Positions 1 through 5,532 of a stretch of DNA of 5,532 nt are shown here, piece after piece. The notes below the pieces were generated by a model that made no database searches, was not told where the DNA came from, and was given only the letters and a program-made list of their open reading frames with translations. This DNA comes from an uncultured Ruaniaceae bacterium (GTDB lineage: Bacteria; Actinomycetota; Actinomycetes; Actinomycetales; Beutenbergiaceae): the NCBI GenBank assembly GCA_947251855.1, contig CAMXUZ010000203.1, positions 1 to 5,532 on the forward strand, in the 5' to 3' direction. Positions within the stretch are counted from its first letter, which is position 1. The number at the start of each line of letters is the position of its first letter. A program made the position numbers and the translations under genes.

Positions 1-290
1 ATCTTAAAACCTTGCAGCGCGTGCCGGGCGTGGGGCCCAAGAGCGCCAAACGCCTCGCCCTGGAGCTCGGCGGAAAACTCGGCGCGCCCACACCCGAGCC
101 GGAATCTACGGCGCCCACGCCGAGCGCTGCGCGCGGCGACGTGCTCGACGCCCTCGTCGGGTTAGGGTGGAACCTCAAAGCAGCCGAAGGCGCGCTTGAC
201 GCCGTGCTCGCCGCACCGCAGGCGCCAACGGAATCCGCCCCGTTGCTCCGGGCGGTGCTCGTAGAGTTGGGTGGCAAGAACCGTGGATGA
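1..290 (+). CDS. ruvA: Holliday junction branch migration protein RuvA, 3' part (5' end outside window)
   Basis: RuvA binds the four-way Holliday junction as a tetramer and loads the RuvB motor on it during recombinational repair. The window opens inside the gene: the frame is open from base 3 and reads LKT before [19 protein letters not shown], so 95 complete residues remain. The TTG at 12 is therefore an internal Leu codon, not a start. The [12 protein letters not shown] stretch is the second helix-hairpin-helix of domain II, which contacts the DNA backbone. A Pro/Thr/Glu/Ala-rich linker ([18 protein letters not shown]) follows, then the small C-terminal domain III ([24 protein letters not shown]), which in this family binds RuvB. 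The stop TGA is at 288-290, and ruvB begins inside this gene. Identity is secure from motif order and context; the N-terminal OB-fold domain I is not in the window. Confidence 0.95.
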   Translation, partial: LKTLQRVPGVGPKSAKRLALELGGKLGAPTPEPESTAPTPSAARGDVLDALVGLGWNLKAAEGALDAVLAAPQAPTESAPLLRAVLVELGGKNRG

Positions 291-1305
291 AGATGACCTC
301 ATGACGGCGGAGGCCGACGAACTAGAACGCGCAGCGGAATCCGCGCTTCGACCCCGGCGGCTAGCGGAGTTCATCGGCCAACCCGTCGTGCGCGACCAGC
401 TCGGGTTGGTTCTGCATGCCGCGGTGGGGCGGGGACGAACGCCCGACCATGTGCTCCTCGCCGGCCCTCCCGGACTCGGCAAGACCACCCTTTCGATGAT
501 CATCGCCGCAGAGGTGGGCGGCTCCTTGCGGCTCACCTCCGGGCCCGCTATCACCCACGCGGGTGACCTCGCCGCCATCCTCTCCGCGATCGAGGAGGGC
601 GACGTGCTGTTCATCGACGAGATCCACCGCCTAGCCCGGCCCGCGGAGGAGATGCTCTACCTGGCGATGGAAGACTTCCGGGTCGATATCGTCGTCGGAA
701 AGGGCCCCGGCGCGACCGCGATCCCGCTCTCCTTGCCGCACTTCACGGTCGTGGGCGCGACGACCCGGGCGGGTCTGTTACCCGCCCCGTTGCGCGACCG
801 ATTCGGGTTCACCGCCCACCTGGATTTCTACTCCGAGGAGGACCTCGAGAAGGTGCTCGTGCGGTCAGCTGGCTTGCTCGGTGTGGAGCTCGAGGGGGCA
901 GCAGCGGTGGAGATCTCCAAGCGTTCGCGCGGTACCCCGCGGATCGCGAACCGCCTCCTGCGCCGCGTTCAAGACTGGGCGCAAGTGCGCGGCAGCGGCG
1001 AACTCGACCTCCATGCCGCCAAATCCGCCCTCGAGGTGTTCGAGGTGGACGAGCGCGGCCTCGACCGGCTCGACCGCGGGGTGTTGACCGCCCTCATCGA
1101 CCGGTTCGGCGGCGGACCCCTAGGCCTGCGCACGCTCGCGGTGGCGGTCGGGGAGGAACCCGCAACCGTCGGAGCGGTCGCGGAGCCCTTCCTCGTCCGG
1201 GAGGGCCTCATGGCGCGCACGGCTCGCGGCCGGGTGGCCACGCCCACCGCCTACACGCATCTCGGCCGCACGCCGCCGGAGCAGTCCGGCACGCTGTTCA
1301 CCTGA
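271..1305 (+). CDS. ruvB: Holliday junction branch migration ATPase RuvB
   Basis: RuvB is the hexameric AAA+ motor that drives branch migration at RuvA-bound Holliday junctions. Numbering from GTG 271 (344 aa), visible motifs are: the N-terminal signature [12 protein letters not shown] (26-37), Walker A GPPGLGKT (65-72), Walker B LFIDEIH (113-119), sensor 1 GATTR (162-166), LRDRFG with the arginine-finger region (174-179), and sensor 2 [12 protein letters not shown] (221-232). A C-terminal winged-helix DNA-binding domain follows, including [18 protein letters not shown] and the ARGRVAT segment. Length is normal for the family. The start is uncertain: GTG 271, GTG 283 and ATG 301 are all in frame, and none has a strong SD. 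GTG 283 has GGTGG about 8 bases upstream and gives an 8-base overlap with the ruvA stop; ATG 301 is the first ATG. All three lie upstream of the conserved region, so function is unaffected. Overlap with ruvA implies co-transcription and coupled translation. Confidence 0.97.
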   Translation: MARTVDEDDLMTAEADELERAAESALRPRRLAEFIGQPVVRDQLGLVLHAAVGRGRTPDHVLLAGPPGLGKTTLSMIIAAEVGGSLRLTSGPAITHAGDLAAILSAIEEGDVLFIDEIHRLARPAEEMLYLAMEDFRVDIVVGKGPGATAIPLSLPHFTVVGATTRAGLLPAPLRDRFGFTAHLDFYSEEDLEKVLVRSAGLLGVELEGAAAVEISKRSRGTPRIANRLLRRVQDWAQVRGSGELDLHAAKSALEVFEVDERGLDRLDRGVLTALIDRFGGGPLGLRTLAVAVGEEPATVGAVAEPFLVREGLMARTARGRVATPTAYTHLGRTPPEQSGTLFT

Positions 1306-1311
1306 AAGGTC
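1301..1311 (+). repeat. Copy 1 of exact 11-base repeat CCTGAAAGGTC (ruvB stop plus SD)
   Basis: The 11 bases CCTGAAAGGTC occur here and again at 1820-1830. In this copy TGA (1303-1305) is the ruvB stop, and AAAGGT (1305-1310) is a good SD core, five bases before GTG 1316. In the other copy AAAGGT lies six bases before the secD GTG. The shared arrangement suggests a translation initiation signal here too. The repeat is short, so chance or shared SD composition is also possible. Confidence 0.5.
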
Positions 1312-1315
1312 AAAC

Positions 1316-1378
1316 GTGAGCAATTCCACCCGCTACCGCGGCGGGACGGAGTGGGATCCACGGGCGGATCTGGCGTAG
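1316..1378 (+). CDS. Possible 20-codon small ORF between ruvB and yajC
   Basis: GTG 1316 to TAG 1376-1378 reads MSNSTRYRGGTEWDPRADLA. I do not recognise this peptide. In favour: an AAAGGT SD five bases upstream, embedded in the same 11-mer that precedes the secD GTG start; a ten-base gap from the ruvB stop; and about 16 of 20 codons ending in G or C, like the neighbouring genes. Against: the small size, and no independent support for translation. The peptide is hydrophilic, with no membrane segment or signal peptide. It could be a small protein translated with ruvAB, a leader peptide upstream of the yajC-secDF genes, or a chance frame in G+C-rich DNA. Its stop codon overlaps the proposed -10 element for yajC. 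Known secDF-linked arrest peptides carry an N-terminal hydrophobic segment and a C-terminal RAPP/RAPG-like motif; neither is present. Confidence 0.35.
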   Translation: MSNSTRYRGGTEWDPRADLA

Positions 1379-1381
1379 ACT
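1376..1381 (+). promoter_or_regulatory. Candidate -10 element TAGACT upstream of yajC
   Basis: TAGACT matches the actinobacterial housekeeping sigma -10 pattern TAnnnT. Transcription would start near 1388, giving a leader of about 30 bases with the yajC SD (GGAG, 1407-1410) correctly placed. No TTGACA-like -35 lies at 16-18 bases, which is common in actinobacteria but weakens the call. It sits in the only sizeable gap of the window (1306-1418), where the functional theme changes from DNA repair to protein export. No terminator with a T-tract is visible after ruvB, so read-through from ruvAB is also likely. Confidence 0.35.
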
Positions 1382-1418
1382 CGGGCAGTCCCTGTGTTCT
1401 TGTGATGGAGTTAACCCC

Positions 1419-1814
1419 ATGGGTGTAGATGTTCTTGCCGCCGCCGGCTCAATCCTCAGCGACGCCGAGCCAGCGCAACCGCAGGGAGGGTTCGGCTTCC
1501 TTCCCCTCCTCGTCATCGGTGCGCTGTTCATCGGTTTCATGATGTGGTCGAACCGGCGCCGTCAGAAGCAGGCTCAGGAGTTCCGGAGCCGGTTGCGTCC
1601 GGGGCAGCGCGTGCAGCTGTATGCGGGCCTGCTCGGCAACATCGTCACGATCGGGGAGCGGGAGGTCTTCATCGAACTTGCCCCCGGCGTCGTCGTCTCT
1701 GCGGTGCCCCAGGCAGTTCAGGGGATCGTGGAGGATCCCGAACTGGAAGCCGACGCGGAGATCGCCGAGTCCGCCGACGGCGATGACGATGCCTCGGATG
1801 AGACCGACCGCTGA
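1419..1814 (+). CDS. yajC: Sec translocon accessory subunit YajC
   Basis: YajC is a small single-span membrane protein that associates with SecD and SecF and, through them, with the SecYEG export channel. The 131-aa product has a short N-terminus, one hydrophobic segment at about residues 25-43 (FGFLPLLVIGALFIGFMMW), then a basic stop-transfer stretch NRRRQKQ. The conserved cytoplasmic YajC domain follows, containing LRPGQRVQLYAGLLGNIVTIGEREVFIELAPGV (about 59-91, described here by its family pattern of a glycine-containing turn and beta strands). The C-terminal 30 residues are strongly acidic (EDPELEADAEIAESADGDDD), typical of the longer actinobacterial forms. ATG 1419 is chosen because GGAG lies at 1407-1410, eight bases upstream. 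secD starts 21 bases after the stop, so the two are surely co-transcribed. The product contains no cysteine. Confidence 0.93.
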   Translation: MGVDVLAAAGSILSDAEPAQPQGGFGFLPLLVIGALFIGFMMWSNRRRQKQAQEFRSRLRPGQRVQLYAGLLGNIVTIGEREVFIELAPGVVVSAVPQAVQGIVEDPELEADAEIAESADGDDDASDETDR

Positions 1815-1819
1815 TCTAG

Positions 1820-1830
1820 CCTGAAAGGTC
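1820..1830 (+). repeat. Copy 2 of exact 11-base repeat CCTGAAAGGTC (secD ribosome binding site)
   Basis: This copy carries the secD SD: AAAGGT ends at 1829, six bases before GTG 1836. It decides the secD start, since this GTG is the only well-placed start codon after it. The same 11 bases occur at 1301-1311, before the possible small ORF. Confidence 0.6.
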
Positions 1831-1835
1831 CTGGC

Positions 1836-3728
1836 GTGGAAGTTTCACGACGACAATCTGATCCTGCCCATTTGCAATCGGAGCGCAAGAAGACCCCCGG
1901 GCGCGCCCGGCCCCGACTCATCGCCCTCGGTGTTCTCCTCGCGGCGATCTTCGGCACCGTCTTCGCAGGGACGCAGTCGTCCAACGCTTCCTGGATGCCC
2001 AATCTTGCCCTCGACCTCGAGGGAGGCACCCAGATCATCCTCACCCCGCACACCTCCGATGGATCGGAAATCACCCAGGGGGACGTGCAACAGGCGATCG
2101 AGATCATCCGCCAGCGCGTGGACGCCTCGGGCGTGTCCGAGGCGGAGATCACTTCCCAGGGTGGGCAGAACATCGTCGTCGCGCTCCCCGGGGAGCCGAG
2201 CCGCGAAACCCTCGACCTCGTCCGGCAGAGCGCGCAGATGCGCTTCCGCGCGTTCCTCTTCCAGGGAGAAGCCGGCCCGATCGATCCGCAGGCCCTCGCT
2301 GAGTTCGAGGAACAGCAGGAAGAAGCGGGAGAGGATCCTGAAGCGGAGCCGGACCCAGAAGGCCAAGCCGAGGAGCTCGAGGAAGGCGAAGCCGATGGCG
2401 AAGACGCCCCGGCGGAGGTGACGCCCGAGGACATCGAGGATGCCGCGCGCCGCGCCGCGGACCTTGACGGGGACGGGGAGATCTCCGACGAACCGGAAAG
2501 CGAACCGACCAACGGCTCCGACCCGGCCTGGATCACCGAACAGGTCTGGTACGACTTCTACACGCTCGATTGCACGGATTCGGCGAACCTCATCGGCGGG
2601 GGAGGAGACGACCCCGATGCGCCCCTGGTCGCCTGCGATAAGGACGGCACCTCCAAGTACATCCTCGGCCCGATGGAAATCCCCGGAACGGATATCGCTA
2701 CCGCGACCTCCGGGTTGGCGGTCAACTCCGCCGGCGCCCCGACCGGGGACTACTCCGTCAGCATCACCTTCAACAAGGACGGAACCGAGAAGTTCCGCGA
2801 CGTGACCACGCGCTTGTACAACGAGCACCGAGCGGATGGGACGAACCGCTTCGCCGCGGTGCTCGATGGGCTCGTAACGATCGCCCCCGCTATCGACAAT
2901 GGTCCGATCCCCAACGGCGAGGCCCAGATCACCGGGAACTTCACTCGCGAAGAAGCCTCGAACATGGCCCAGCAGCTCAGTTTCGGTGCCCTGCCGATCA
3001 CGTTCGAAGTGCAGTCGGAGGAACAGATCTCCGCGACCCTGGGCTCCGAGCAGCTCCAGCGCGGGCTGCTCGCGGGGATCATCGGCCTCATCCTCGTCGT
3101 CGGATACTCCGTATGGCAGTACCGCGGGCTGGCGATCGTCACCGTCACGTCACTCACCGTGGCGGCCACGCTCACCTTCGGGGTGATCGCGTTGCTCTCC
3201 TGGATCCAGGGATACCGGCTCTCCCTGCCGGGAGTCGCGGGACTGATCATCGCGATCGGGATCACGGCGGACTCCTTCATCGTCTACTTCGAAAGAATCA
3301 GGGATGAGGTCCGCGAAGGGCGCACCCTGTCCTCGGCCGTGGAGTACGGGTGGGAACGGGCCCGACGAACGATCCTCGCCTCCGACGCGGTCAACCTGCT
3401 CGCGGCGACGGTGCTGTACTTCCTCGCGGTCGGGGGTGTGCGCGGATTCGCATTCACCCTCGGGCTCACGACGATCATTGACCTCATCGTGGTGTTCGGA
3501 TTCACCCATCCGATCATGCAGATCCTCATCCGCACGAAATTCTACGGCGGCGGCCACAAACTTTCCGGGCTCGACCCCGAGCACCTGGGAGCCAACGTAT
3601 CGGCCTATAGGGGCCGCGGGTCGTTCCGCGCACCAGGTGAACACGCCCCGAAATCGCTCGCGGAACGCAAACGCGACGCGCAGCGGGAACAACTGGTGGC
3701 GAATTCCTCCGGGGAAGGTGACAACTAA
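1836..3728 (+). CDS. secD: Protein translocase subunit SecD
   Basis: SecD with SecF forms an RND-type membrane complex that uses proton flow to pull exported proteins from SecYEG on the outer face. Visible in the 630-aa product: a basic cytoplasmic N-terminus; TM1 at about 28-45; the family signature LALDLEGGTQIIL (57-69); a large exported domain to about 405; then five more membrane segments (about 409-427, 432-455, 463-485, 515-533, 537-563). The fourth segment holds GITADSFIVYFERIRDE, where Asp479 matches the proton-pathway aspartate of the family (Asp519 in E. coli SecD). A hydrophilic cytoplasmic tail follows (about 570-630). The exported domain carries an acidic low-complexity insert (about 155-227) ending in an EF-hand-like loop, and the only two cysteines, Cys246 and Cys267. 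GTG 1836 is chosen from the AAAGGT SD six bases upstream. The stop overlaps the secF start in TAATG. Confidence 0.97.
   Translation: MEVSRRQSDPAHLQSERKKTPGRARPRLIALGVLLAAIFGTVFAGTQSSNASWMPNLALDLEGGTQIILTPHTSDGSEITQGDVQQAIEIIRQRVDASGVSEAEITSQGGQNIVVALPGEPSRETLDLVRQSAQMRFRAFLFQGEAGPIDPQALAEFEEQQEEAGEDPEAEPDPEGQAEELEEGEADGEDAPAEVTPEDIEDAARRAADLDGDGEISDEPESEPTNGSDPAWITEQVWYDFYTLDCTDSANLIGGGGDDPDAPLVACDKDGTSKYILGPMEIPGTDIATATSGLAVNSAGAPTGDYSVSITFNKDGTEKFRDVTTRLYNEHRADGTNRFAAVLDGLVTIAPAIDNGPIPNGEAQITGNFTREEASNMAQQLSFGALPITFEVQSEEQISATLGSEQLQRGLLAGIIGLILVVGYSVWQYRGLAIVTVTSLTVAATLTFGVIALLSWIQGYRLSLPGVAGLIIAIGITADSFIVYFERIRDEVREGRTLSSAVEYGWERARRTILASDAVNLLAATVLYFLAVGGVRGFAFTLGLTTIIDLIVVFGFTHPIMQILIRTKFYGGGHKLSGLDPEHLGANVSAYRGRGSFRAPGEHAPKSLAERKRDAQREQLVANSSGEGDN
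2298..2516 (+). other. Acidic low-complexity insert in the exported domain of SecD
   Basis: Residues about 155-227 of SecD are dominated by Glu, Asp, Ala, Pro and Gln (for example EFEEQQEEAGEDPEAEPDPE), probably disordered. The segment divides the exported domain between the first conserved part (ending near RFRAFLFQ) and the WYDFYTLDC part. Long acidic inserts at this place are, to my knowledge, frequent and variable among actinobacterial SecD proteins. It ends with DLDGDGEISDEPE (209-221), which resembles a calcium-binding loop. The reading frame is intact throughout. Confidence 0.7.
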
Positions 3729-4816
3729 TGGCGACGAGTTTTGCCCAGTTCGGAAACGAGCTCTACACCGGCAAGCGTTCCTACAACATCGTCGGCAATC
3801 GCAAACGCTGGTTCGCGTTCGCCGGCGGGCTCGTGGTGCTGTCGATCCTCCTGCTCACATTCGTCCGGCTCAATCCGGGCATCGAGTTCCGCGGCGGCTC
3901 GGAGTTCCAAGTCGCCAACGTCGCCAGCGTCGACCAGAACCTCGCCTACGAGGCAGTAGAGACTGTGGCAACCGATCACGTCGCCCGCGTCTCGCAGGTC
4001 GGTAATGACACGATCCGGGTCCAGACGGAGGAACTCAGCGACGAGGAGACGACGGAACTCGCCGAAGCATTAGCCGACGCCTACGACGTCTCGGTCAGCG
4101 ACGTCACCGCGTCGTTCGTCGGCCCCGCCTGGGGCAAGGACGTCACCGGAAAGGCCCTTCGGGGTCTGGTCATATTCCTCGCGCTCGTCACGATCGTGAT
4201 GGCGGGCTACTTCCGACACTGGAAGATGTCGATCGCGGCGCTCATCGCGCTTCTGCACGACCTCGTCATCACCGTGGGGATGTACGCGGGAGTGGGTTTC
4301 GAGGTGACGCCCGCAACCGTCATCGGGTTCCTCACCATCATGGGGTACTCCCTCTATGACACGGTCGTCGTGTTCGATAAGGTCCGAGAGAACACCGCAG
4401 GCGTGCTCGAACAGACGAAGTACACCTACGCCGAGGCGGCCAACCTCGCCGTGAATCAGACTCTGGTGCGCTCGATCAACACCTCCGTCGTCGGTCTCCT
4501 GCCGGTGGGGTCGATCCTGTTCGTCGGCTCCTTCCTCATGGGCGCGGGCACGCTTCGAGATATCGCGTTGGCGCTGTTCATCGGACTCATCTTCTCCACT
4601 CTCTCCTCGATCTTCGTCGCAACCCCGATCGAGGTGTGGTTGCGGGAGCGGGATCCTGCCATAGCGGAGCACACCGCGAAGGTGATCGCCAGCCGCACCA
4701 CGGTCGACGACGAGGGGGAAGTGACGGTCGCCCAGCCGGTCGTCGGCGGGCTCGTCGCCGGGCAGCACCGCGGGCAGTCAGCTCAACCGGTACGGAAGAA
4801 AGGGCGCCGGAAATGA
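3728..4816 (+). CDS. secF: Protein translocase subunit SecF
   Basis: SecF is the partner of SecD in the proton-driven export motor. The 362-aa product shows a cytoplasmic N-terminus with YTGKRSYNIVGNRKRW, TM1 at about 28-46, the signature IEFRGGSEFQV (52-62), and an exported domain to about 140. Five further membrane segments lie at about 143-161, 168-189, 193-217, 252-273 and 277-303. The fourth segment carries LTIMGYSLYDTVVVFDKVREN; Asp210 corresponds to the conserved proton-pathway aspartate (Asp213 in E. coli SecF). The tail is hydrophilic and ends in a basic RKKGRRK cluster. ATG 3728 overlaps the secD TAA by one base (TAATG) and has GGAAGGTG about eight bases upstream, so translation is probably coupled. 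The stop overlaps the apt start as ATGA. The product has no cysteine. Length and topology are normal for a stand-alone actinobacterial SecF. Confidence 0.97.
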   Translation: MATSFAQFGNELYTGKRSYNIVGNRKRWFAFAGGLVVLSILLLTFVRLNPGIEFRGGSEFQVANVASVDQNLAYEAVETVATDHVARVSQVGNDTIRVQTEELSDEETTELAEALADAYDVSVSDVTASFVGPAWGKDVTGKALRGLVIFLALVTIVMAGYFRHWKMSIAALIALLHDLVITVGMYAGVGFEVTPATVIGFLTIMGYSLYDTVVVFDKVRENTAGVLEQTKYTYAEAANLAVNQTLVRSINTSVVGLLPVGSILFVGSFLMGAGTLRDIALALFIGLIFSTLSSIFVATPIEVWLRERDPAIAEHTAKVIASRTTVDDEGEVTVAQPVVGGLVAGQHRGQSAQPVRKKGRRK

Positions 4817-5340
4817 CGCATTCCCTCTCCAACCGAGTTCGAGAGCGGATACGTGACGTCCCAGATTTCCCCAGCCCCGGGATCCTCTTCCGCGATATCA
4901 CTCCGCTGCTCGCCGACGCCGAGACGTTCACCGACGTCATCAACCATCTGGCCGAGCGCTATCGGGGTGAAGTGGATATGGTCGCGGGTGTGGAAGCCCG
5001 CGGCTTCCTGCTGTCGGCGCCGCTGGCGGTCAGCCTCGGAGTGGGTTCGCTCGTGGTACGCAAGGCGGGCAAGTTACCCCCGCCGGTGATCTCCGCCTCC
5101 TACAACCTCGAGTACGGGACGGCCGAGGTCGAAGTCTCCAAGACCGTGGTGCACCCCGGGCAGCGGGTGCTGCTCCTCGACGACGTGCTCGCCACCGGTG
5201 GCACGGCGGGTGCGGCGGCCGCCCTGCTCGAAGAGGCGGGGCTGAAGGTCTCCGGGATGGCGTTCCTCATGGAGCTCGGGGCGCTCGGGGGCCGGCAGAT
5301 GCTCGCGGACCGTGACCCGTACTCCATCCTTACGTTCTAG
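4813..5340 (+). CDS. apt: Adenine phosphoribosyltransferase
   Basis: Apt is a cytoplasmic purine-salvage enzyme that joins adenine to PRPP, giving AMP and pyrophosphate. The 175-aa product has the usual length and all main family motifs: the N-terminal VPDFPSPGILFRDITPLL (16-33), VEARGF (60-65), RKAGKLP (83-89), YNLEYGTAEVEV (97-108), and the PRPP-binding loop VLLLDDVLATGGTAGA (119-134), with the two Asp at 123-124 and the TGGT turn. The frame is open upstream to 4636, but the start is ATG 4813: it has an AAAGGG SD at 4799-4804, eight bases before, it overlaps the secF stop as ATGA, and the protein then begins at the family's normal N-terminus. Co-transcription with secF is likely. The gene lies just before rel, linking adenine salvage to the nucleotide-stress regulator. 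Confidence 0.96.
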   Translation: MTHSLSNRVRERIRDVPDFPSPGILFRDITPLLADAETFTDVINHLAERYRGEVDMVAGVEARGFLLSAPLAVSLGVGSLVVRKAGKLPPPVISASYNLEYGTAEVEVSKTVVHPGQRVLLLDDVLATGGTAGAAAALLEEAGLKVSGMAFLMELGALGGRQMLADRDPYSILTF

Positions 5341-5354
5341 GCCCCTAAGCGTTC

Positions 5355-5360
5355 TATCAT
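5355..5360 (+). promoter_or_regulatory. Candidate -10 element TATCAT for a leaderless rel transcript
   Basis: TATCAT fits the TAnnnT -10 pattern. Counting seven bases on from its last base places the transcription start at 5367, the A of the rel ATG. The region has no correctly spaced SD: the GGAAGG at 5361-5366 touches the ATG directly. Leaderless mRNAs are frequent in actinobacteria, so the geometry is persuasive. A -35 is weak: TTACGT at 5330-5335 gives a 19-base spacer. The element lies just after the apt stop. Confidence 0.45.
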
Positions 5361-5366
5361 GGAAGG

Positions 5367-5532
5367 ATGAGCGAGAAGCCGACAGTTCAGAACGGTGCGG
5401 ATCCGGTGGTCCCCGGTTCCCGGGTGCGTTCTGCGCTGTTGTGGTTCGGCTCCCGCGGCGCCCATTCCACGCCGCTCATCCTCGAGCCGCTCATCTCCGC
5501 ACTCAAGGCGAATCACCCGAAGGCGGACACGA
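5367..5532 (+). CDS. rel: RelA/SpoT-family (p)ppGpp synthetase/hydrolase, 5' part (3' end outside window)
   Basis: Rel enzymes make and break the alarmone (p)ppGpp in response to amino-acid starvation sensed at the ribosome. Only 55 codons are visible, starting MSEKPTVQNGADPVVPGSRV, then RSALLWFGSRG and ending TPLILEPLISALKANHPKAD. The GSRVRS..L..FG segment and the LEPLI...KANHPKAD helix match the N-terminal lead-in of actinobacterial Rel, just before the HD hydrolase domain, which is outside the window. The position directly after apt is the standard actinobacterial location, which strengthens the call. ATG 5367 is the only upstream ATG in frame; GTG 5406 is a weaker alternative. The start lacks a spaced SD and fits leaderless initiation. 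A three-codon frame, ATG GAA GGA TGA (5359-5370), ends over this start codon and is probably incidental. Confidence 0.88.
   Translation, partial: MSEKPTVQNGADPVVPGSRVRSALLWFGSRGAHSTPLILEPLISALKANHPKADT

Noticed and set aside
12..14. TTG at 12 as a start codon
   Set aside because: The frame is open upstream to the window edge and encodes LKT before LQRVPGVG, matching the interior of RuvA. It is an internal codon.
1329..1345. Hairpin CCCGC-N7-GCGGG after ruvB as a terminator
   Set aside because: The stem is only five base pairs and no T-tract follows. It also lies within the possible small ORF.
1316..1378. Small ORF as an ApdA/SecM-type translation arrest peptide
   Set aside because: It is only 20 residues long, too short to span the ribosome tunnel, lacks a hydrophobic targeting segment, and has no RAPP/RAPG-like motif. 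Only the weaker claim of a possible small ORF is kept.
1405..1428. Seven-codon frame MELTPWV overlapping the yajC start
   Set aside because: It has no SD of its own, and its first codons contain the yajC SD. Likely chance.
1718..2828. Two long minus-strand reading frames opposite secD (272 and 327 codons)
   Set aside because: They are antisense shadows of secD and the yajC end. High G+C keeps opposite frames open; the products are low-complexity with no recognisable domain, while SecD in the + frame is unmistakable.
3304..4005. A 233-codon + strand frame across the secD/secF junction
   Set aside because: Its product is Arg/Ser-rich frame-shadow sequence without domains, and it overlaps two well-supported genes in another frame.
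4636..4812. Upstream in-frame extension of apt to 4636
   Set aside because: The added 59 residues overlap the SecF tail, look like out-of-frame sequence, and lie before the normal Apt N-terminus. ATG 4813 has a good SD and an ATGA overlap.
5359..5370. Three-codon frame ATG GAA GGA TGA overlapping the rel start
   Set aside because: It has no SD and would lie upstream of the predicted transcription start at 5367, so it is probably not in the mRNA.

Overview
This is an ordinary, well-conserved chromosomal segment from a G+C-rich actinobacterium. All real genes are on the + strand, third codon positions are mostly G or C, and the order ruvA–ruvB–yajC–secD–secF–apt–rel is the classic actinobacterial arrangement. 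The form of RuvB, the LDLEGGT-type SecD and the Rel N-terminus fit Actinomycetia, possibly Micrococcales or Actinomycetales. The genus cannot be fixed from sequence reading alone. No mobile element, CRISPR array, tRNA, rRNA or sign of recent transfer was seen.

Layout. Bases 1-290 hold the 3' end of ruvA, and 271-1305 hold ruvB, which overlaps it; both serve Holliday-junction branch migration. A 113-base gap (1306-1418) follows. It holds a possible 20-codon small ORF with its own Shine-Dalgarno (SD) sequence, and a TAGACT -10-like element that may start a new transcript. Next comes the protein-export accessory set: yajC (1419-1814), secD (1836-3728) and secF (3728-4816). The adenine salvage gene apt (4813-5340) overlaps secF by ATGA. 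The last 166 bases are the 5' end of the (p)ppGpp synthetase/hydrolase gene rel, starting at 5367.

How they work together. RuvA and RuvB form the junction-binding and motor parts of one machine. YajC, SecD and SecF form the membrane complex that uses the proton gradient to help SecYEG/SecA complete export. Apt makes AMP from adenine and PRPP, and Rel controls purine nucleotide alarmones, so apt and rel are functionally adjacent. Junctions TAATG (secD/secF) and ATGA (secF/apt) suggest translational coupling through secD-secF-apt. rel probably has its own promoter inside the end of apt, with geometry that fits a leaderless mRNA.

I found no undescribed multi-gene system. The points worth a second look are small: the possible small ORF between ruvB and yajC, which shares an exact 11-base initiation signal with secD; an EF-hand-like loop and a lone cysteine pair in the exported domain of SecD; and the predicted leaderless start of rel.
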